DNA of 64,000 nt from an uncultured Prevotella sp. (GCA_900539625.1 UQCW01000007.1:15983-79982); one strand, 5' to 3'. Shown: positions 9,052 to 18,034, counted from the first letter of the stretch. Numbers and translations are program-made. Notes: a model not told the origin generated them from the sequence alone.

Positions 9052-10334
9052 CAGTCGGGCATATTTTCTTTGTTTTCAGCATCTGCAATAGTCAGTTTGA
9101 TTTTGCTGATGCGCTGTTTGTCGAGAGCCAACACTTCAAACGTCAAATTGCGACACGAAGCCTTCTGATGTTTCGTCGGCATTTCATCAAGAAGTTCAAG
9201 CACGAAACCGGCTAAAGTTTCAGCTTCACCGACATCGTCCTTGAAGGTTTCTTCTGAGATGCCTGTTATCTCGAAAAACTCATCCAACGGAGTTTTCCCT
9301 TCAAAAATATAGTGGTTGTCGTCGAGCTTAACAAACTGCTTTTCCTCCTCATCATACTCGTCATTGATTTCGCCGACAATCTCTTCCAAGATATCTTCCA
9401 TCGTCACAACGCCAGAGGGAACGCCGTATTCATCAACGACAACAGCAATATGCACCTTGCTCTTTTGAAATTCGCGAAGCAAGTCATCTATCATCTTGCT
9501 CTCTGGCACGAAGAAAGCAGGGCGAATCAGCTTCTGCCATTCAAAATCCTTACCACTGGAAGCATAAGGCAAAAGGTCTTTGACATAAAGGATGCCCTTG
9601 ATTTTATCTTGCGTTCTGTCGCAAACAGGAATACGTGAATAGTTATTTTCTATGACGCATTTCATCACGTCGTCAAGACTGGCCTCGTAGCTGAGGTCTA
9701 TGACATCGACGCGAGGAATCATGATTTCGGCCACGGTCTCTTCCCCGAAATGCAAGACGCTGTCGAGAATTGCCTTTTCGTCCTCCGTCTTCTGCATTTC
9801 AAGCGCTTGCTCCAAGCCTTCCACACTGAAAGTGTCGCCATCATCGTCAACGGTCTCCTCTTTTTTCAAGCGGAAAACGAACGTGGCAATGCGAACAAGC
9901 ATTCCCGTCAAGCGGGTGGTTGACTTCAAAACGACAACGGAATGAGATAATGCCAACGAAGTTGTCAGCATGCACACAAGAATCAACAGGAGCCCCACAC
10001 CCCCCATAATTGAGCAAACGACCCAAAAATCCATACCTACATTGCTTGACGCAAAAACGGCAAAAAGAAATGTGAGAATCAAAAAGAGGGTCTGGAAAAA
10101 GTTTAAAGAAAAATGGGTGGCCAAAGGACGGTTCAACAGCCAAAGCAAATGGTTGCGTACCGACGGCTTCAACTGTTTCACCTTTTCAAAGGTAGCCTCC
10201 GAGAGAATACAAGATGAATAAGCTATCCTGACAAGGTTTATCAATACGGCCAGGACAAAAGAAAGAGCGGCACAGAAGCCGAATGATATAAGAAATGTGT
10301 TGTTTGAAAAAAATGTCAATAGGGGAATATCCAT
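9051..10334 (-). CDS. gldE: GldE-type CNNM/CBS membrane protein
   Basis: A 427-residue inner-membrane protein of the HlyC/CorC (CNNM) class. Four hydrophobic segments occupy about residues 1-165. A CBS pair follows, beginning near the family motif EIMIPRVDVIDLS and including VVVDEYGVPSGVVTMEDILEE, then a C-terminal CorC/HlyC domain of about 80 residues. Position between ssb and a PPTase gene matches gldE of Bacteroidota, named for gliding motility but widespread in non-gliding Bacteroidales, where it may act in ion homeostasis or envelope function. The symbol rests largely on synteny. Confidence 0.85.
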   Translation of the reverse strand: MDIPLLTFFSNNTFLISFGFCAALSFVLAVLINLVRIAYSSCILSEATFEKVKQLKPSVRNHLLWLLNRPLATHFSLNFFQTLFLILTFLFAVFASSNVGMDFWVVCSIMGGVGLLLILVCMLTTSLALSHSVVVLKSTTRLTGMLVRIATFVFRLKKEETVDDDGDTFSVEGLEQALEMQKTEDEKAILDSVLHFGEETVAEIMIPRVDVIDLSYEASLDDVMKCVIENNYSRIPVCDRTQDKIKGILYVKDLLPYASSGKDFEWQKLIRPAFFVPESKMIDDLLREFQKSKVHIAVVVDEYGVPSGVVTMEDILEEIVGEINDEYDEEEKQFVKLDDNHYIFEGKTPLDEFFEITGISEETFKDDVGEAETLAGFVLELLDEMPTKHQKASCRNLTFEVLALDKQRISKIKLTIADAENKENMPD

Positions 10335-10440
10335 ATTTGGGTTTGGTATTCAGAAAAAAATCTGCGTTGATGCAACTCAAGCAGGAAAACAACCTGCCAT
10401 TTTGCCTTACAAAAAGGATAACGAAAGTTGCATAAAATGT

Positions 10441-10824
10441 TTATACCTGACCATTCTGCGGTGCTGGCGCACCATTATTAGATGCAGCAGGACGAGGGGT
10501 CAGGATTTCGATGTTATCCGCCCAAATCTCCGTCACATAACAAGTGCGACCTTGCTTGTCGACATAGTTACGGGTTCTGAGCTGACCTTCCACGTAGAGT
10601 TTGTCACCCTTGTGAACATAACGCTCCACCACTTCTGCCAAACGTCTCCACAGCAGTATGCGGTGCCATTCTGCTCTTTCAGGCACCTGCGTGCCATTGG
10701 GCAAGGTGTAACCTGGCGTATTGGTGGCCAAAGAAAGTGTTGCCGTGCAAACACCATTATCAATGTAGCGAACGTCGGGTTCCTTCCCTACGTTACCAAT
10801 GAGCATAACTTTGTTAAGAGACAT
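10441..10824 (-). CDS. ssb: Single-stranded DNA-binding protein
   Basis: A 127-residue SSB that coats single-stranded DNA in replication and repair. The OB-fold is visible from NKVMLIGNVGKEPDVRY through WHRILLWRRLAEVVERYVHKGDKLYVEGQLRTRNY to WADNIEIL. The C-terminal tail is short and lacks the acidic DDDIPF-type tip of E. coli SSB, which is usual for some Bacteroidales SSBs. Followed by gldE after 106 bp on the same strand. Confidence 0.95.
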   Translation of the reverse strand: MSLNKVMLIGNVGKEPDVRYIDNGVCTATLSLATNTPGYTLPNGTQVPERAEWHRILLWRRLAEVVERYVHKGDKLYVEGQLRTRNYVDKQGRTCYVTEIWADNIEILTPRPAASNNGAPAPQNGQV

Positions 10825-10994
10825 CGTGGTAAAAGGTTTTTAGGGTGATTATAACTATCCCATACCACTTCTAATCTAAGCCCCTATAAAACCCATCCTA
10901 CTTGCAATCCATTGAAGAAAAGCAGGAGACAGGCATTGCATACGAGGCTGCAAGCAGCGGAAGAAGTGGCAAAAGCGCTGCCAACGCCAACCAA

Positions 10995-11468
10995 TCAACG
11001 GATGCGGTCGGCAGCTCTGACAAGTGCTTCGTCTTTGCGGATGCCACGACGGGCCAACCATACGAAAACGTAGGCCGCAAAAGGCAGCACAATGCCCCAA
11101 GCGCCACGCATTGAAGTTTCGTGGTGCGCGTTGAAGGCGAAAGCATAAACCAGTTCGGCAATGTAGATGAAGAGCACAACCACCAAAAGCCAGTTGACCA
11201 CCTTAATTTGGCGAGAACGGTTTTTGAAAAGGAAGATGCTTCCCAACGACATCAAACAGGCAACACCCATGAGGCAAGCCACTCCCCAAGGGGTTGAAAT
11301 ATTTGCACCGACAGGGCCGAGTGAAGAGGAAATACTCTCAATGCCAACGGCATACATGGTTGCTACCACACCATCAGCACCAAAGAAATTGATTTGAGGC
11401 GTACAAAAGCTAAAGGCCAGAACAAGTCCGGCCATTAACAAATAGACGCTTTGAATGCGTTGTATCAT
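10995..11468 (-). CDS. DUF4293 membrane protein
   Basis: A 157-residue protein with four hydrophobic segments, starting MIQRIQSVYLLMAGLVL as in the Bacteroidota DUF4293 family. Its start overlaps the end of rpoZ by four bases, and the order bamD-rpoZ-DUF4293 is conserved in Bacteroidales. No function is established. Confidence 0.88.
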   Translation of the reverse strand: MIQRIQSVYLLMAGLVLAFSFCTPQINFFGADGVVATMYAVGIESISSSLGPVGANISTPWGVACLMGVACLMSLGSIFLFKNRSRQIKVVNWLLVVVLFIYIAELVYAFAFNAHHETSMRGAWGIVLPFAAYVFVWLARRGIRKDEALVRAADRIR

Positions 11469-11809
11469 ATTTCTGAATCAAGATTTTCCTTATCCTTAGA
11501 AGGATTACGGTAATAAATTTTGTCATGAAGGAATTCGTCTGCAGCAATCAACGTTGGCTTCGGCAGCTTTTCATAATAGCGAGAGATTTCAATCTGCTCA
11601 CGGTTTTCAAAAGTCTCCTCCAAATTGTCATTGCTTGAAGCAAATTCTTTCAACTTTTTGGAGAGGTCTTCCTTCATTTTAACAGAGATCTGGTTAGCGC
11701 GCTTTGACATAATAACCACACTCTCATAAATGTTGTTCGTACCCTCACAGAAATCCATCAAGTTGTGAGTTACCGTGTTAGTAGGTGCCTTGCTTCTCTT
11801 GTAATCCAT
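11465..11809 (-). CDS. rpoZ: RNA polymerase omega subunit (Bacteroidota type)
   Basis: A 114-residue RpoZ/Rpb6-like protein that stabilises the beta-prime subunit. The conserved core runs from TNNIYESVVIMSKRANQI through the Lys-rich helix, and the C-terminus KPTLIAADEFLHDKIYYRNP is typical of the Bacteroidota form. It lies 24 bp after bamD and overlaps DUF4293 by four bases, indicating one transcript. Confidence 0.9.
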   Translation of the reverse strand: MDYKRSKAPTNTVTHNLMDFCEGTNNIYESVVIMSKRANQISVKMKEDLSKKLKEFASSNDNLEETFENREQIEISRYYEKLPKPTLIAADEFLHDKIYYRNPSKDKENLDSEI

Positions 11810-11833
11810 TTTAATATAGTAATTTTTTATTTC

Positions 11834-12715
11834 TTATTTCTTGGTTTCAGTTGCAGTCTCCCCAGCGTCCTGTTCTTCCGCGGCGCTGTCGTCAGCCTGG
11901 GCATATTTTTTTGCTTTTTTGAAGAGTGCGGAAGCCTCTTTCATATAGCGCGACTCGGGATATTCATTGGTAAATCCATAATACTCGTCAATGGCATCAT
12001 GATAACGCTCCTCTTTCTTCGATTCGACGCTCTGCGCTGCCAATTCAAACTTGGCACGAAGAATCAAGATGGCAAATTCTTCACGATGAGACGTATATGG
12101 ATAATCCCGGATAGCATTTTCTGCCGTCACGATACAAGCGCGATAGTTAGAGCCGCCATACGCGCAATTACCGAAATAGCTGCCAAGGTCGTAATAAAGT
12201 TTGGCCGAGAGATATTCCTTCTCAACCAATTTATCTTGCAATTCAAAAATCAATTTCTGCGCCTTTGCACTATATTCTCCTCCAGGATAAAGTTCCAAAA
12301 AGTTTTGGAATTCCGTCACGGCCTCGTAGGTATCGGTCTGATCCAAACGCACATCCGTTGTATTCATATAGAGCGCCATGGCTGAGTAAAAGCGAGCTTT
12401 TTCTGTATAAACACCCTTTGGATAGCTCTGATAATAGCGTTTGAAATATGCGTTGGCAGCCTCGTAATTGTGGGCCTTATAACTGCACATGCCCAAAAGG
12501 AACAAAGATTCCTCACCTTTATCTGTACCTTTCAACATGGCCACCATGTCTTGAAGGAAAATGGACGCGCGATTATATTGTCCCTCTGCGTAATATTGCT
12601 TGGCAGCTTCATATTTCTGGTCGTAATCAGTGGACTTTTGCAAATTTACATAATTTCCACAAGAAGAGAACGCCAAGGTAGCTACGACGGAGAATAAGAG
12701 AATGCTATTCTTCAT
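11834..12715 (-). CDS. bamD: Outer-membrane assembly lipoprotein BamD
   Basis: A 293-residue lipoprotein of the BAM complex, which folds beta-barrel proteins into the outer membrane. The signal peptide ends at lipobox Cys19 (AFSSC). TPR-like helices follow, with repeats such as YYAEGQYNRASIFLQDM, YEAANAYFKRYYQSYPKG and AVTEFQNFLELYPGGEY. The tail is acidic and low complexity. First gene of the bamD-rpoZ-DUF4293 operon, with a strong promoter about 118 bp upstream. Confidence 0.93.
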   Translation of the reverse strand: MKNSILLFSVVATLAFSSCGNYVNLQKSTDYDQKYEAAKQYYAEGQYNRASIFLQDMVAMLKGTDKGEESLFLLGMCSYKAHNYEAANAYFKRYYQSYPKGVYTEKARFYSAMALYMNTTDVRLDQTDTYEAVTEFQNFLELYPGGEYSAKAQKLIFELQDKLVEKEYLSAKLYYDLGSYFGNCAYGGSNYRACIVTAENAIRDYPYTSHREEFAILILRAKFELAAQSVESKKEERYHDAIDEYYGFTNEYPESRYMKEASALFKKAKKYAQADDSAAEEQDAGETATETKK

Positions 12716-12838
12716 TGAAGTATATCTGTCATTATTTGAAGCAGCCCCGGCTCTTTTACAAGCCGTCGGCCTACATTTATTGGTATCGGTTCTGCCCCCG
12801 CTTCAACGAAGTTACATCTGGCGACAGAATTTTGCTTG

Positions 12839-12869
12839 CAAAGTTACTAACTTTCATAGATATAAGCAA
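12839..12869 (-). promoter_or_regulatory. Promoter of bamD-rpoZ-DUF4293
   Basis: Reading the minus strand, TTG at 12869-12867, 20 bp, then TAACTTTG at 12846-12839, a full Bacteroidota promoter. Confidence 0.75.
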
Positions 12870-12993
12870 CACGTATCAAGTAAAAAACGTGAGAAGAAAT
12901 CTTAAATTACGCCATTCCATACAGGTTTTCATACGTATTTCACGCCTATCCCATCACACAGGACAGGAAAGCACACATAGAAAAGCCTTATCA

Positions 12994-13185
12994 TAAGTAG
13001 GTGTTCAAAATTAGTTTTTACTATCCATGTAGGGAAAAGCCAGTTTAATATTACCTTGCCGCATTCTTTTGCCCCTACAACAGTCTTTCATCAGTCACGT
13101 AGCTCGCTACGCTCCTTCTTCAAGACAGCTGTAGGAACAAAATAATACGACAATTCAATATAAACTAATTCTGAACACCTACTTA
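12994..13185. repeat. MITE-like element, family B, complete copy
   Basis: A 192-bp element bounded by about 27-bp imperfect terminal inverted repeats beginning TAAGTAGGTGTTCA. The interior has no gene. A core near 13092-13123 contains GTAGC-tc-GCTAC and resembles the core of a family A copy near 47005-47040. A partial inverted copy lies at 38019-38070. Confidence 0.8.
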
Positions 13186-13342
13186 CCGCAAGGTTCATTC
13201 GTTCAAAAATTCTCCCAATTACCATGTATTCAAATGAAAGGCAACGTACTTTGCACTCCATAAATAAGCCACTTCTACCGCGGCATTGCAATATTTTGAA
13301 AAATAGATTTAAAAAAATAAAGGCGATACCAAATTAAAATAT

Positions 13343-13350
13343 TACATTTG
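13343..13350 (+). promoter_or_regulatory. Candidate -7 box for the export lipoprotein gene
   Basis: TACATTTG fits TAnnTTTG, but no clear -33 element precedes it. It would create a leader of about 237 nt. Confidence 0.4.
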
Positions 13351-13587
13351 CAAAATGAAGTGTGTCCACTGAGTTTTTCCTAACACAGAAATCTTTGGCA
13401 TGGCACTCTTTGCGGCAAAAATATGGCTTGGAAAACATCCAAACCATCATCGACTGAAAACGTTTTTGCAGGAAAAGACATACCTTTATTATATCGCATA
13501 GAGGCTGCAACACAAAAAGCGTATTCAAAGAGCCACACCCCGAAAACAGATAATCAAAAAGCTATTTATCAGAGAAATTAAATCAAA

Positions 13588-14370
13588 ATGAAAAAATTCG
13601 CCCTATTCATGCTCACGACGCTTCTCCTGTTCTCATCCTGCAAAACCGGAGAAAAAGTGCTTTACCTTCAGGATGTATCAGAAGGACAAACGCTAACGAC
13701 GCAAGTCTCGCAATCCCTCAAGCTCCTTGCCGGAGACAAGGTTTCCATCATCGTGACAAGCAGTTCAACGCCTGCCATCGCCATGCAGTTTAACCTGCCC
13801 ATCACAACTATTCAAGCTGGAGCTACAGTAAGTGCCTCGAACCAAATTACGCTATACACCATTGACGAAAACGGATGTGTTGACATGCCGAATCTTGGCC
13901 GTATCAAAATCAGCGGCCTGTCACGCGGCGAAGCGGCATCAAAAATACAATCAATGCTGCGCGCTGAACAACTTCGCGATGCCGTTGTCACTATCAATGC
14001 CTACGATCAGTATGTAACGGTTCTTGGCGAAGTGACGCGCCCAGGACGTGTAAACATTGTCCGCGACCGCCTCAACTTGCTTGACGCGCTCGGACAGGCA
14101 GGCGACCTCACCATCCAAGGACGTCGCGACAACGTGAAAGTCATTCGTGAAGAAAACGGCGAAAGCAAGGCTTATTTCGTAGACCTCCGTTCAAAAGACT
14201 TGTTCAACTCGCCCGTTTATAGTTTGCAGCAGAACGACATTATCTACGTTTCGCCCAACAACGTGCGCGTGGGCCAATCAACCAACAACGACAACAGCGT
14301 ACGATCCATCTCCACTTGGCTATCTGTCAGCTCTGTACTCATCAGTTTGGGTATCTTGATTTTCAGATAA
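13588..14370 (+). CDS. Polysaccharide export lipoprotein (Wza-like, SLBB domain)
   Basis: A 260-residue lipoprotein with lipobox Cys18 (LFSSC). The polysaccharide-export (Poly_export) domain covers about residues 40-145, and a single SLBB domain follows from YDQYVTVLGEVTRPGRVNI. A C-terminal hydrophobic segment (WLSVSSVLISLGILIFR) fits the outer-membrane anchor of Wza-type proteins. Such proteins form the exit channel for capsule or exopolysaccharide. No chain-length regulator, flippase or glycosyltransferase is adjacent, so it is an orphan here; the glycan operon at 55-63 kb is the only glycan locus in view. Confidence 0.87.
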   Translation: MKKFALFMLTTLLLFSSCKTGEKVLYLQDVSEGQTLTTQVSQSLKLLAGDKVSIIVTSSSTPAIAMQFNLPITTIQAGATVSASNQITLYTIDENGCVDMPNLGRIKISGLSRGEAASKIQSMLRAEQLRDAVVTINAYDQYVTVLGEVTRPGRVNIVRDRLNLLDALGQAGDLTIQGRRDNVKVIREENGESKAYFVDLRSKDLFNSPVYSLQQNDIIYVSPNNVRVGQSTNNDNSVRSISTWLSVSSVLISLGILIFR

Positions 14371-14439
14371 GTAAAGAGCCACAACTAAGTCTGCACAAAG
14401 GAAACAACATCTTCATACAAACCATAAAAAACTTCCACC

Positions 14440-15408
14440 ATGGAAAATAATATCGAAAAGCCCTATGTCATCGGACTTGACATGGGCGGCACGAATTCCA
14501 TCTTCGGTATCGTAGACCAAAGAGGAAACATCAAAGCGCAAACAGCCATCAAAAGCCAAGCATACCCAGATTTCAAGGATTATGTGGCCGCAGCAGTAGA
14601 AGCCCTCGGCCCTGCTCTTGACGTGGTAGGCGGCATTGACCAAATACGCGGTATGGGCATCGGCGCTCCTAACGCAAATTTCTATACTGGATGTATCGAA
14701 GGTTCTGCCAACCTCGTATGGAAAGGAAACGTGCCCTTGGCACAGGGATTTGAAGACGCACTCGGCATTCCTGTTCGCGTTACAAACGACGCCAACGCTG
14801 CCGCCATGGGCGAAATGACCTACGGCGTGGCACGCGGCATGAAGAATTTCATTATGATCACTTTGGGCACAGGTGTCGGTTCTGGCATCGTGGTTGACGG
14901 AAAGGTTGTTTACGGCAGCGATGGCTACGCTGGTGAATTGGGCCACGTCATCATCGATCATACAGGTAACGGACGCCAATGCGGTTGCGGCCGAAAGGGT
15001 TGCTTGGAAACTTATTGTTCAGCAACTGGCGTGGCACGCACTGCTCGCGAATTTCTCTCCAAGAGCGACGCCGCAAGCGAATTGCGCAACATGAATCCAG
15101 AAGACATCACGTCGTATGACGTTTTCCTGGCAGCTGAAAAGGGTGACAAGATTGCCTTAGACATCTTCGACTACACGGGAACTATTCTCGGACGCTCATG
15201 TGCCGACTTCGCCACCTTCAACACACCGGAGGCTTTTGTTTTCTTCGGCGGACTGACCAAAGCTGGCGAATATCTCATGAAACCGCTCCGCAAAGCCTAT
15301 GAAGAGAACGTCCTGTTTATGTATAAGAACAAAACAAAATTGCTGATTTCGGCACTCAACGGCAGCGAAGCTGCTGTACTTGGTGCCAGCGCTTTGGGTT
15401 GGGAATAA
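14440..15408 (+). CDS. ROK-family glucokinase
   Basis: A 322-residue cytoplasmic sugar kinase. The phosphate-binding motif DMGGTN is at 14-19 and the catalytic Asp lies in NDAN near 116-119. The ROK zinc site comprises His169 of GELGHV and the cluster CGCGRKGC (Cys181, Cys183, Cys188). Glu166 and His169 fit a glucose-type kinase rather than a repressor, and no helix-turn-helix is present. A strong terminator follows. Glucose is the likeliest substrate; N-acetylmannosamine or another hexose is possible. Confidence 0.88.
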   Translation: MENNIEKPYVIGLDMGGTNSIFGIVDQRGNIKAQTAIKSQAYPDFKDYVAAAVEALGPALDVVGGIDQIRGMGIGAPNANFYTGCIEGSANLVWKGNVPLAQGFEDALGIPVRVTNDANAAAMGEMTYGVARGMKNFIMITLGTGVGSGIVVDGKVVYGSDGYAGELGHVIIDHTGNGRQCGCGRKGCLETYCSATGVARTAREFLSKSDAASELRNMNPEDITSYDVFLAAEKGDKIALDIFDYTGTILGRSCADFATFNTPEAFVFFGGLTKAGEYLMKPLRKAYEENVLFMYKNKTKLLISALNGSEAAVLGASALGWE

Positions 15409-15433
15409 TTTTCCTTTTTTAATTTCATAAGAC

Positions 15434-15486
15434 AAAGCCTCCTGCATGCCAAGCAACATTGCTTAAGATGCAGGAGGTTTTGTTCT
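15434..15486 (+). terminator. Terminator after the ROK kinase gene
   Basis: A stem pairing CCTCCTGCAT with ATGCAGGAGG, preceded by A-rich and followed by T-rich sequence. Confidence 0.85.
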
Positions 15487-15617
15487 ATAGTAACATATTT
15501 TTTTGTTTGCACCACCTGCACATTGCAAAAAACAGAACGCACTGATCCAGAAAAGAACAAAGGGATTTTTTCACAGAGCACCTATAATTACCTAACAACC
15601 TCATAAAAACTTATAAC

Positions 15618-16487
15618 ATGAAAAAATATCTTATTCTACTGTTAATGGGTATCCTCCCCTATTTATCGTTAGCCCAGAACAAAGTCGAAAACAGCTACCT
15701 GTCTATAACCGTTCCACCAGGATGGCACGTTCAAAAGCAAGACATGCCTGGAACGAAAATGGAACTGCTCAATTTCTTCAACGATGGCCCCATTCTCTAC
15801 AACATGGGCATCATTGTAGGTATCGAGCAGATTCAGAATCCCAAAGCCGCGCTCGAGATGCAAATGTCCATTCAAAACAACCCGCTGTTTCATAATGCCA
15901 CCTTCGGAGAAATACATCCCGCGACCTTCATGGGAAAAAGCACCATGTCTGTTGATTTCACCAATACGATAGACGGAATACACTATAATGGTGCCGCCTA
16001 CGCATTTAACGAAAATGAGTGTACGCTTCTGGTCATTGGCTGTTACAAAGTGGGGAACAAATCAAACCTTCCACAGATATGGCGCTCCATCACATGGAAA
16101 AAACACCAACGCAGCGTTTCTAATTATGAAAGCCTGCACGAAGAACTGCAAGCGTATTGCAAAGCGACCAACGAGAATTTGAAGAAAAATCCCATTATCT
16201 CAAATGGTGTGAAATCCGTGTCATTGAACGTGGCAAATAATGAAGACTGCCTTATCTACACATACCAACTGCTCAATGCCGACAAAGCGAAAACTACTCC
16301 AGAATCCTTGCAGACTGCCGCAGATAATCTACGTCCCGTATTGCTTCAGGAAATTAAAAACCAAGCAAACAACGCCGAATATGTTCGCCGCTGCATGGAC
16401 TTCAACTACAGTTTCAAATACAATTATTATGACAAGGATGGTAACTTTCTCATTTCCATCACACTAAAACCAGAAGACTATCAATAA
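15618..16487 (+). CDS. Secreted protein of unknown function
   Basis: A 289-residue protein with a clear signal peptide (about residues 1-19, ending LSLAQ). The N-terminal half (YLSITVPPGWHVQ, then MSVDFTNTIDGIHYNGAAYAF) resembles the PsbP/DcrB-like fold, and the second half has a helix-rich segment followed by FNYSFKYNYYDKDGNFLISITL. I do not recognise a named family. It stands alone, with a terminator upstream and a repeat-rich region downstream. Confidence 0.75.
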   Translation: MKKYLILLLMGILPYLSLAQNKVENSYLSITVPPGWHVQKQDMPGTKMELLNFFNDGPILYNMGIIVGIEQIQNPKAALEMQMSIQNNPLFHNATFGEIHPATFMGKSTMSVDFTNTIDGIHYNGAAYAFNENECTLLVIGCYKVGNKSNLPQIWRSITWKKHQRSVSNYESLHEELQAYCKATNENLKKNPIISNGVKSVSLNVANNEDCLIYTYQLLNADKAKTTPESLQTAADNLRPVLLQEIKNQANNAEYVRRCMDFNYSFKYNYYDKDGNFLISITLKPEDYQ

Positions 16488-17083
16488 AAGCGCCATCTTC
16501 TGTAAGGAGGCCCCAACAATACCCTAACAAATTCGCCCATAGTTTCGTGCTAAAACAGCTCAAAACCATGGGCGATTTTTCTTTACTGGAAAAGAATAAA
16601 CTTCTGATCCAAAATATTTTATCCATAGCCATGAATAAATTCCAAAGCTACGATTCTGGAGAAGGACACAGCGTGCTTTCATTCCGCTTTGCTCGACACC
16701 ATAAAGGCTATACGGTTTCCCTTTTATAGAGTAGCAATACATCCTCAAATTAACGGTTGAACCGATGATAAAGCAATTCGCCAATCCATCCCCTATGCTT
16801 GTTGGCGAACCACGGCCGAGAGACGAGCGAACCACGGCCGAGAGACGTGCGAATCACGGACGAGAGACGTGCGAATCACGGCCGAGAGACGAACGAACCA
16901 CGGCCGAGAGACGAACGTTTCTCGCCCCGTGTGCGCTGACTCTCCTTAGGACACGTCCACGATGGCTTATTCTCTCATCCGAACTGCACAAAAATCAATT
17001 TCTACGCTGTCGGTTCAACGTTTTTATCCTGAGCGGGATAAGAACATTTCAGGAAACGGCCACGCCATCTCTAAAGGATTTGC
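16488..17083. other. Gene-free region with a 22-bp tandem repeat array
   Basis: These 596 bp lie between two convergent genes. Short open frames here have no signal peptide, domain or conserved look; one of them simply translates the tandem repeat. The only structure I see is the 22-bp array at 16805-16920. Confidence 0.65.
16805..16920. repeat. 22-bp tandem repeat array 1
   Basis: Five consecutive units of exactly 22 bp start at 16805, 16827, 16849, 16871 and 16893, with a partial sixth at 16915. The core CGGCCGAGAGACG is almost invariant; variation sits in the GCGAACC/GCGAATC part. Related arrays occur at 39364 and 55449. Confidence 0.92.
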
Positions 17084-18034
17084 TTACTGCAAATGAATAT
17101 CTCCCACATTGACCAGTTTGTTAACAATGGCATAAATGGTCAAACCGCTGACGGAATGGATATTGAGTTTTCGAGAGATGTTTTTGCGATGCGTCAGCAC
17201 CGTGTTGACACTGATGAAAAGGTTTTCTGCAATTTCCTTGTTCGTCATGCCGCGAACAATACAACCGACTATTTCGCGTTCGCGCTCCGAAAGCATCTCT
17301 TGCTGCGCGACAGATGTTGTTTCTTTTTCCGCCTTGCCTCCTTCCACGGCGACCTTGGCCTCCAGCAACTGCACAGCGGGAACAAAAAGTTCATCCTCCA
17401 CCTCACAATGCTGGTGCAAATCGTTTTCACAATTGAATATATCAAAGAGCACATTATTCAGCAAGTCAACAGAGTCTGTCGATGTGTAATATTTGATAAT
17501 AATATTTTTCAGCTCCTGCAATTTTTTGTCTATGCCGCTATGACTCCGCGAAAACTGGGCAATTTCAAAATCCGCACGGCGATGTCCTTCCAAGAGTTGG
17601 TTGACATAGGTGAAAATGCGCATGTTTTCGTGTTGCATGTGGCGACGCACCTCTGCCATATATTCATCGTAGAATTTCAATATCAAATATGCCACTTCGT
17701 TCTGCTGCGAGCAATCGATGGCTTCCAACAGTTTGCGTCGGATGTTCGGCAACTGAAAGTCAAGATAGTAATTGTGTGCCCTGCCAAGATAGGTGACCAA
17801 CGCGGAAACGGACACCTTTTCAACATACTGGTCCACCACATCTTTCCCATACTTCATAAAATTAGCCACAGCCAAAAATGTAACAGTGTCCACGTTGTTG
17901 GTTTCACACACTTCTTTGACCGTGCGCTCCCCAACTCCCAATGGAATGCCGAAACGACTCATCATCTGCAACAAAGAAGGTTCGTCACAGATGATATCAC
18001 TCATTTTTGCGGTTTCACTATAGAAAATTGCCAT
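17084..18034 (-). CDS. LuxR-type regulator with RIC/hemerythrin-like sensor region
   Basis: A 316-residue fusion. Residues 11-60 resemble the ScdA/RIC N-terminal domain (RFGIPLGVGERTVKEVCE), but the Cys-Cys pair of YtfE-type proteins is absent. Residues 80-220 carry a hemerythrin-like ligand set: His87, His132 and Glu136 (HMQHE), His165, His209 and Glu213 (HCEVEDELF). Apart from small offsets these match the spacing of the YtfE di-iron ligands. Residues 245-305 form a LuxR helix-turn-helix (LSEREREIVGCIVRGMTNKEIAENL). It faces a heme/imelysin operon across 255 bp. Inference: a transcription factor sensing iron, NO or oxygen through a di-iron centre. An alternative start at Met11 (18004) is possible. 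Confidence 0.88.
   Translation of the reverse strand: MAIFYSETAKMSDIICDEPSLLQMMSRFGIPLGVGERTVKEVCETNNVDTVTFLAVANFMKYGKDVVDQYVEKVSVSALVTYLGRAHNYYLDFQLPNIRRKLLEAIDCSQQNEVAYLILKFYDEYMAEVRRHMQHENMRIFTYVNQLLEGHRRADFEIAQFSRSHSGIDKKLQELKNIIIKYYTSTDSVDLLNNVLFDIFNCENDLHQHCEVEDELFVPAVQLLEAKVAVEGGKAEKETTSVAQQEMLSEREREIVGCIVRGMTNKEIAENLFISVNTVLTHRKNISRKLNIHSVSGLTIYAIVNKLVNVGDIHLQ

Larger units (their letters stand above)
12716..13587. other. Gene-free divergent region between bamD and the export lipoprotein gene
   Basis: I see no credible gene in these 872 bp. They hold the bamD promoter, a 192-bp MITE-like element and, on the plus strand, a TACATTTG box about 240 bp ahead of the next gene. The rest is AT-rich without further recognisable structure. 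Confidence 0.7.

Noticed and set aside
16547..16729. 60-codon open frame in the gap before the LuxR gene
   Set aside because: No promoter, signal peptide or domain, in a repeat-rich convergent gap.
16805..16920. Possible CRISPR array
   Set aside because: The 22-bp units are contiguous with no unique spacers, and no cas genes are near; it is a plain tandem repeat.
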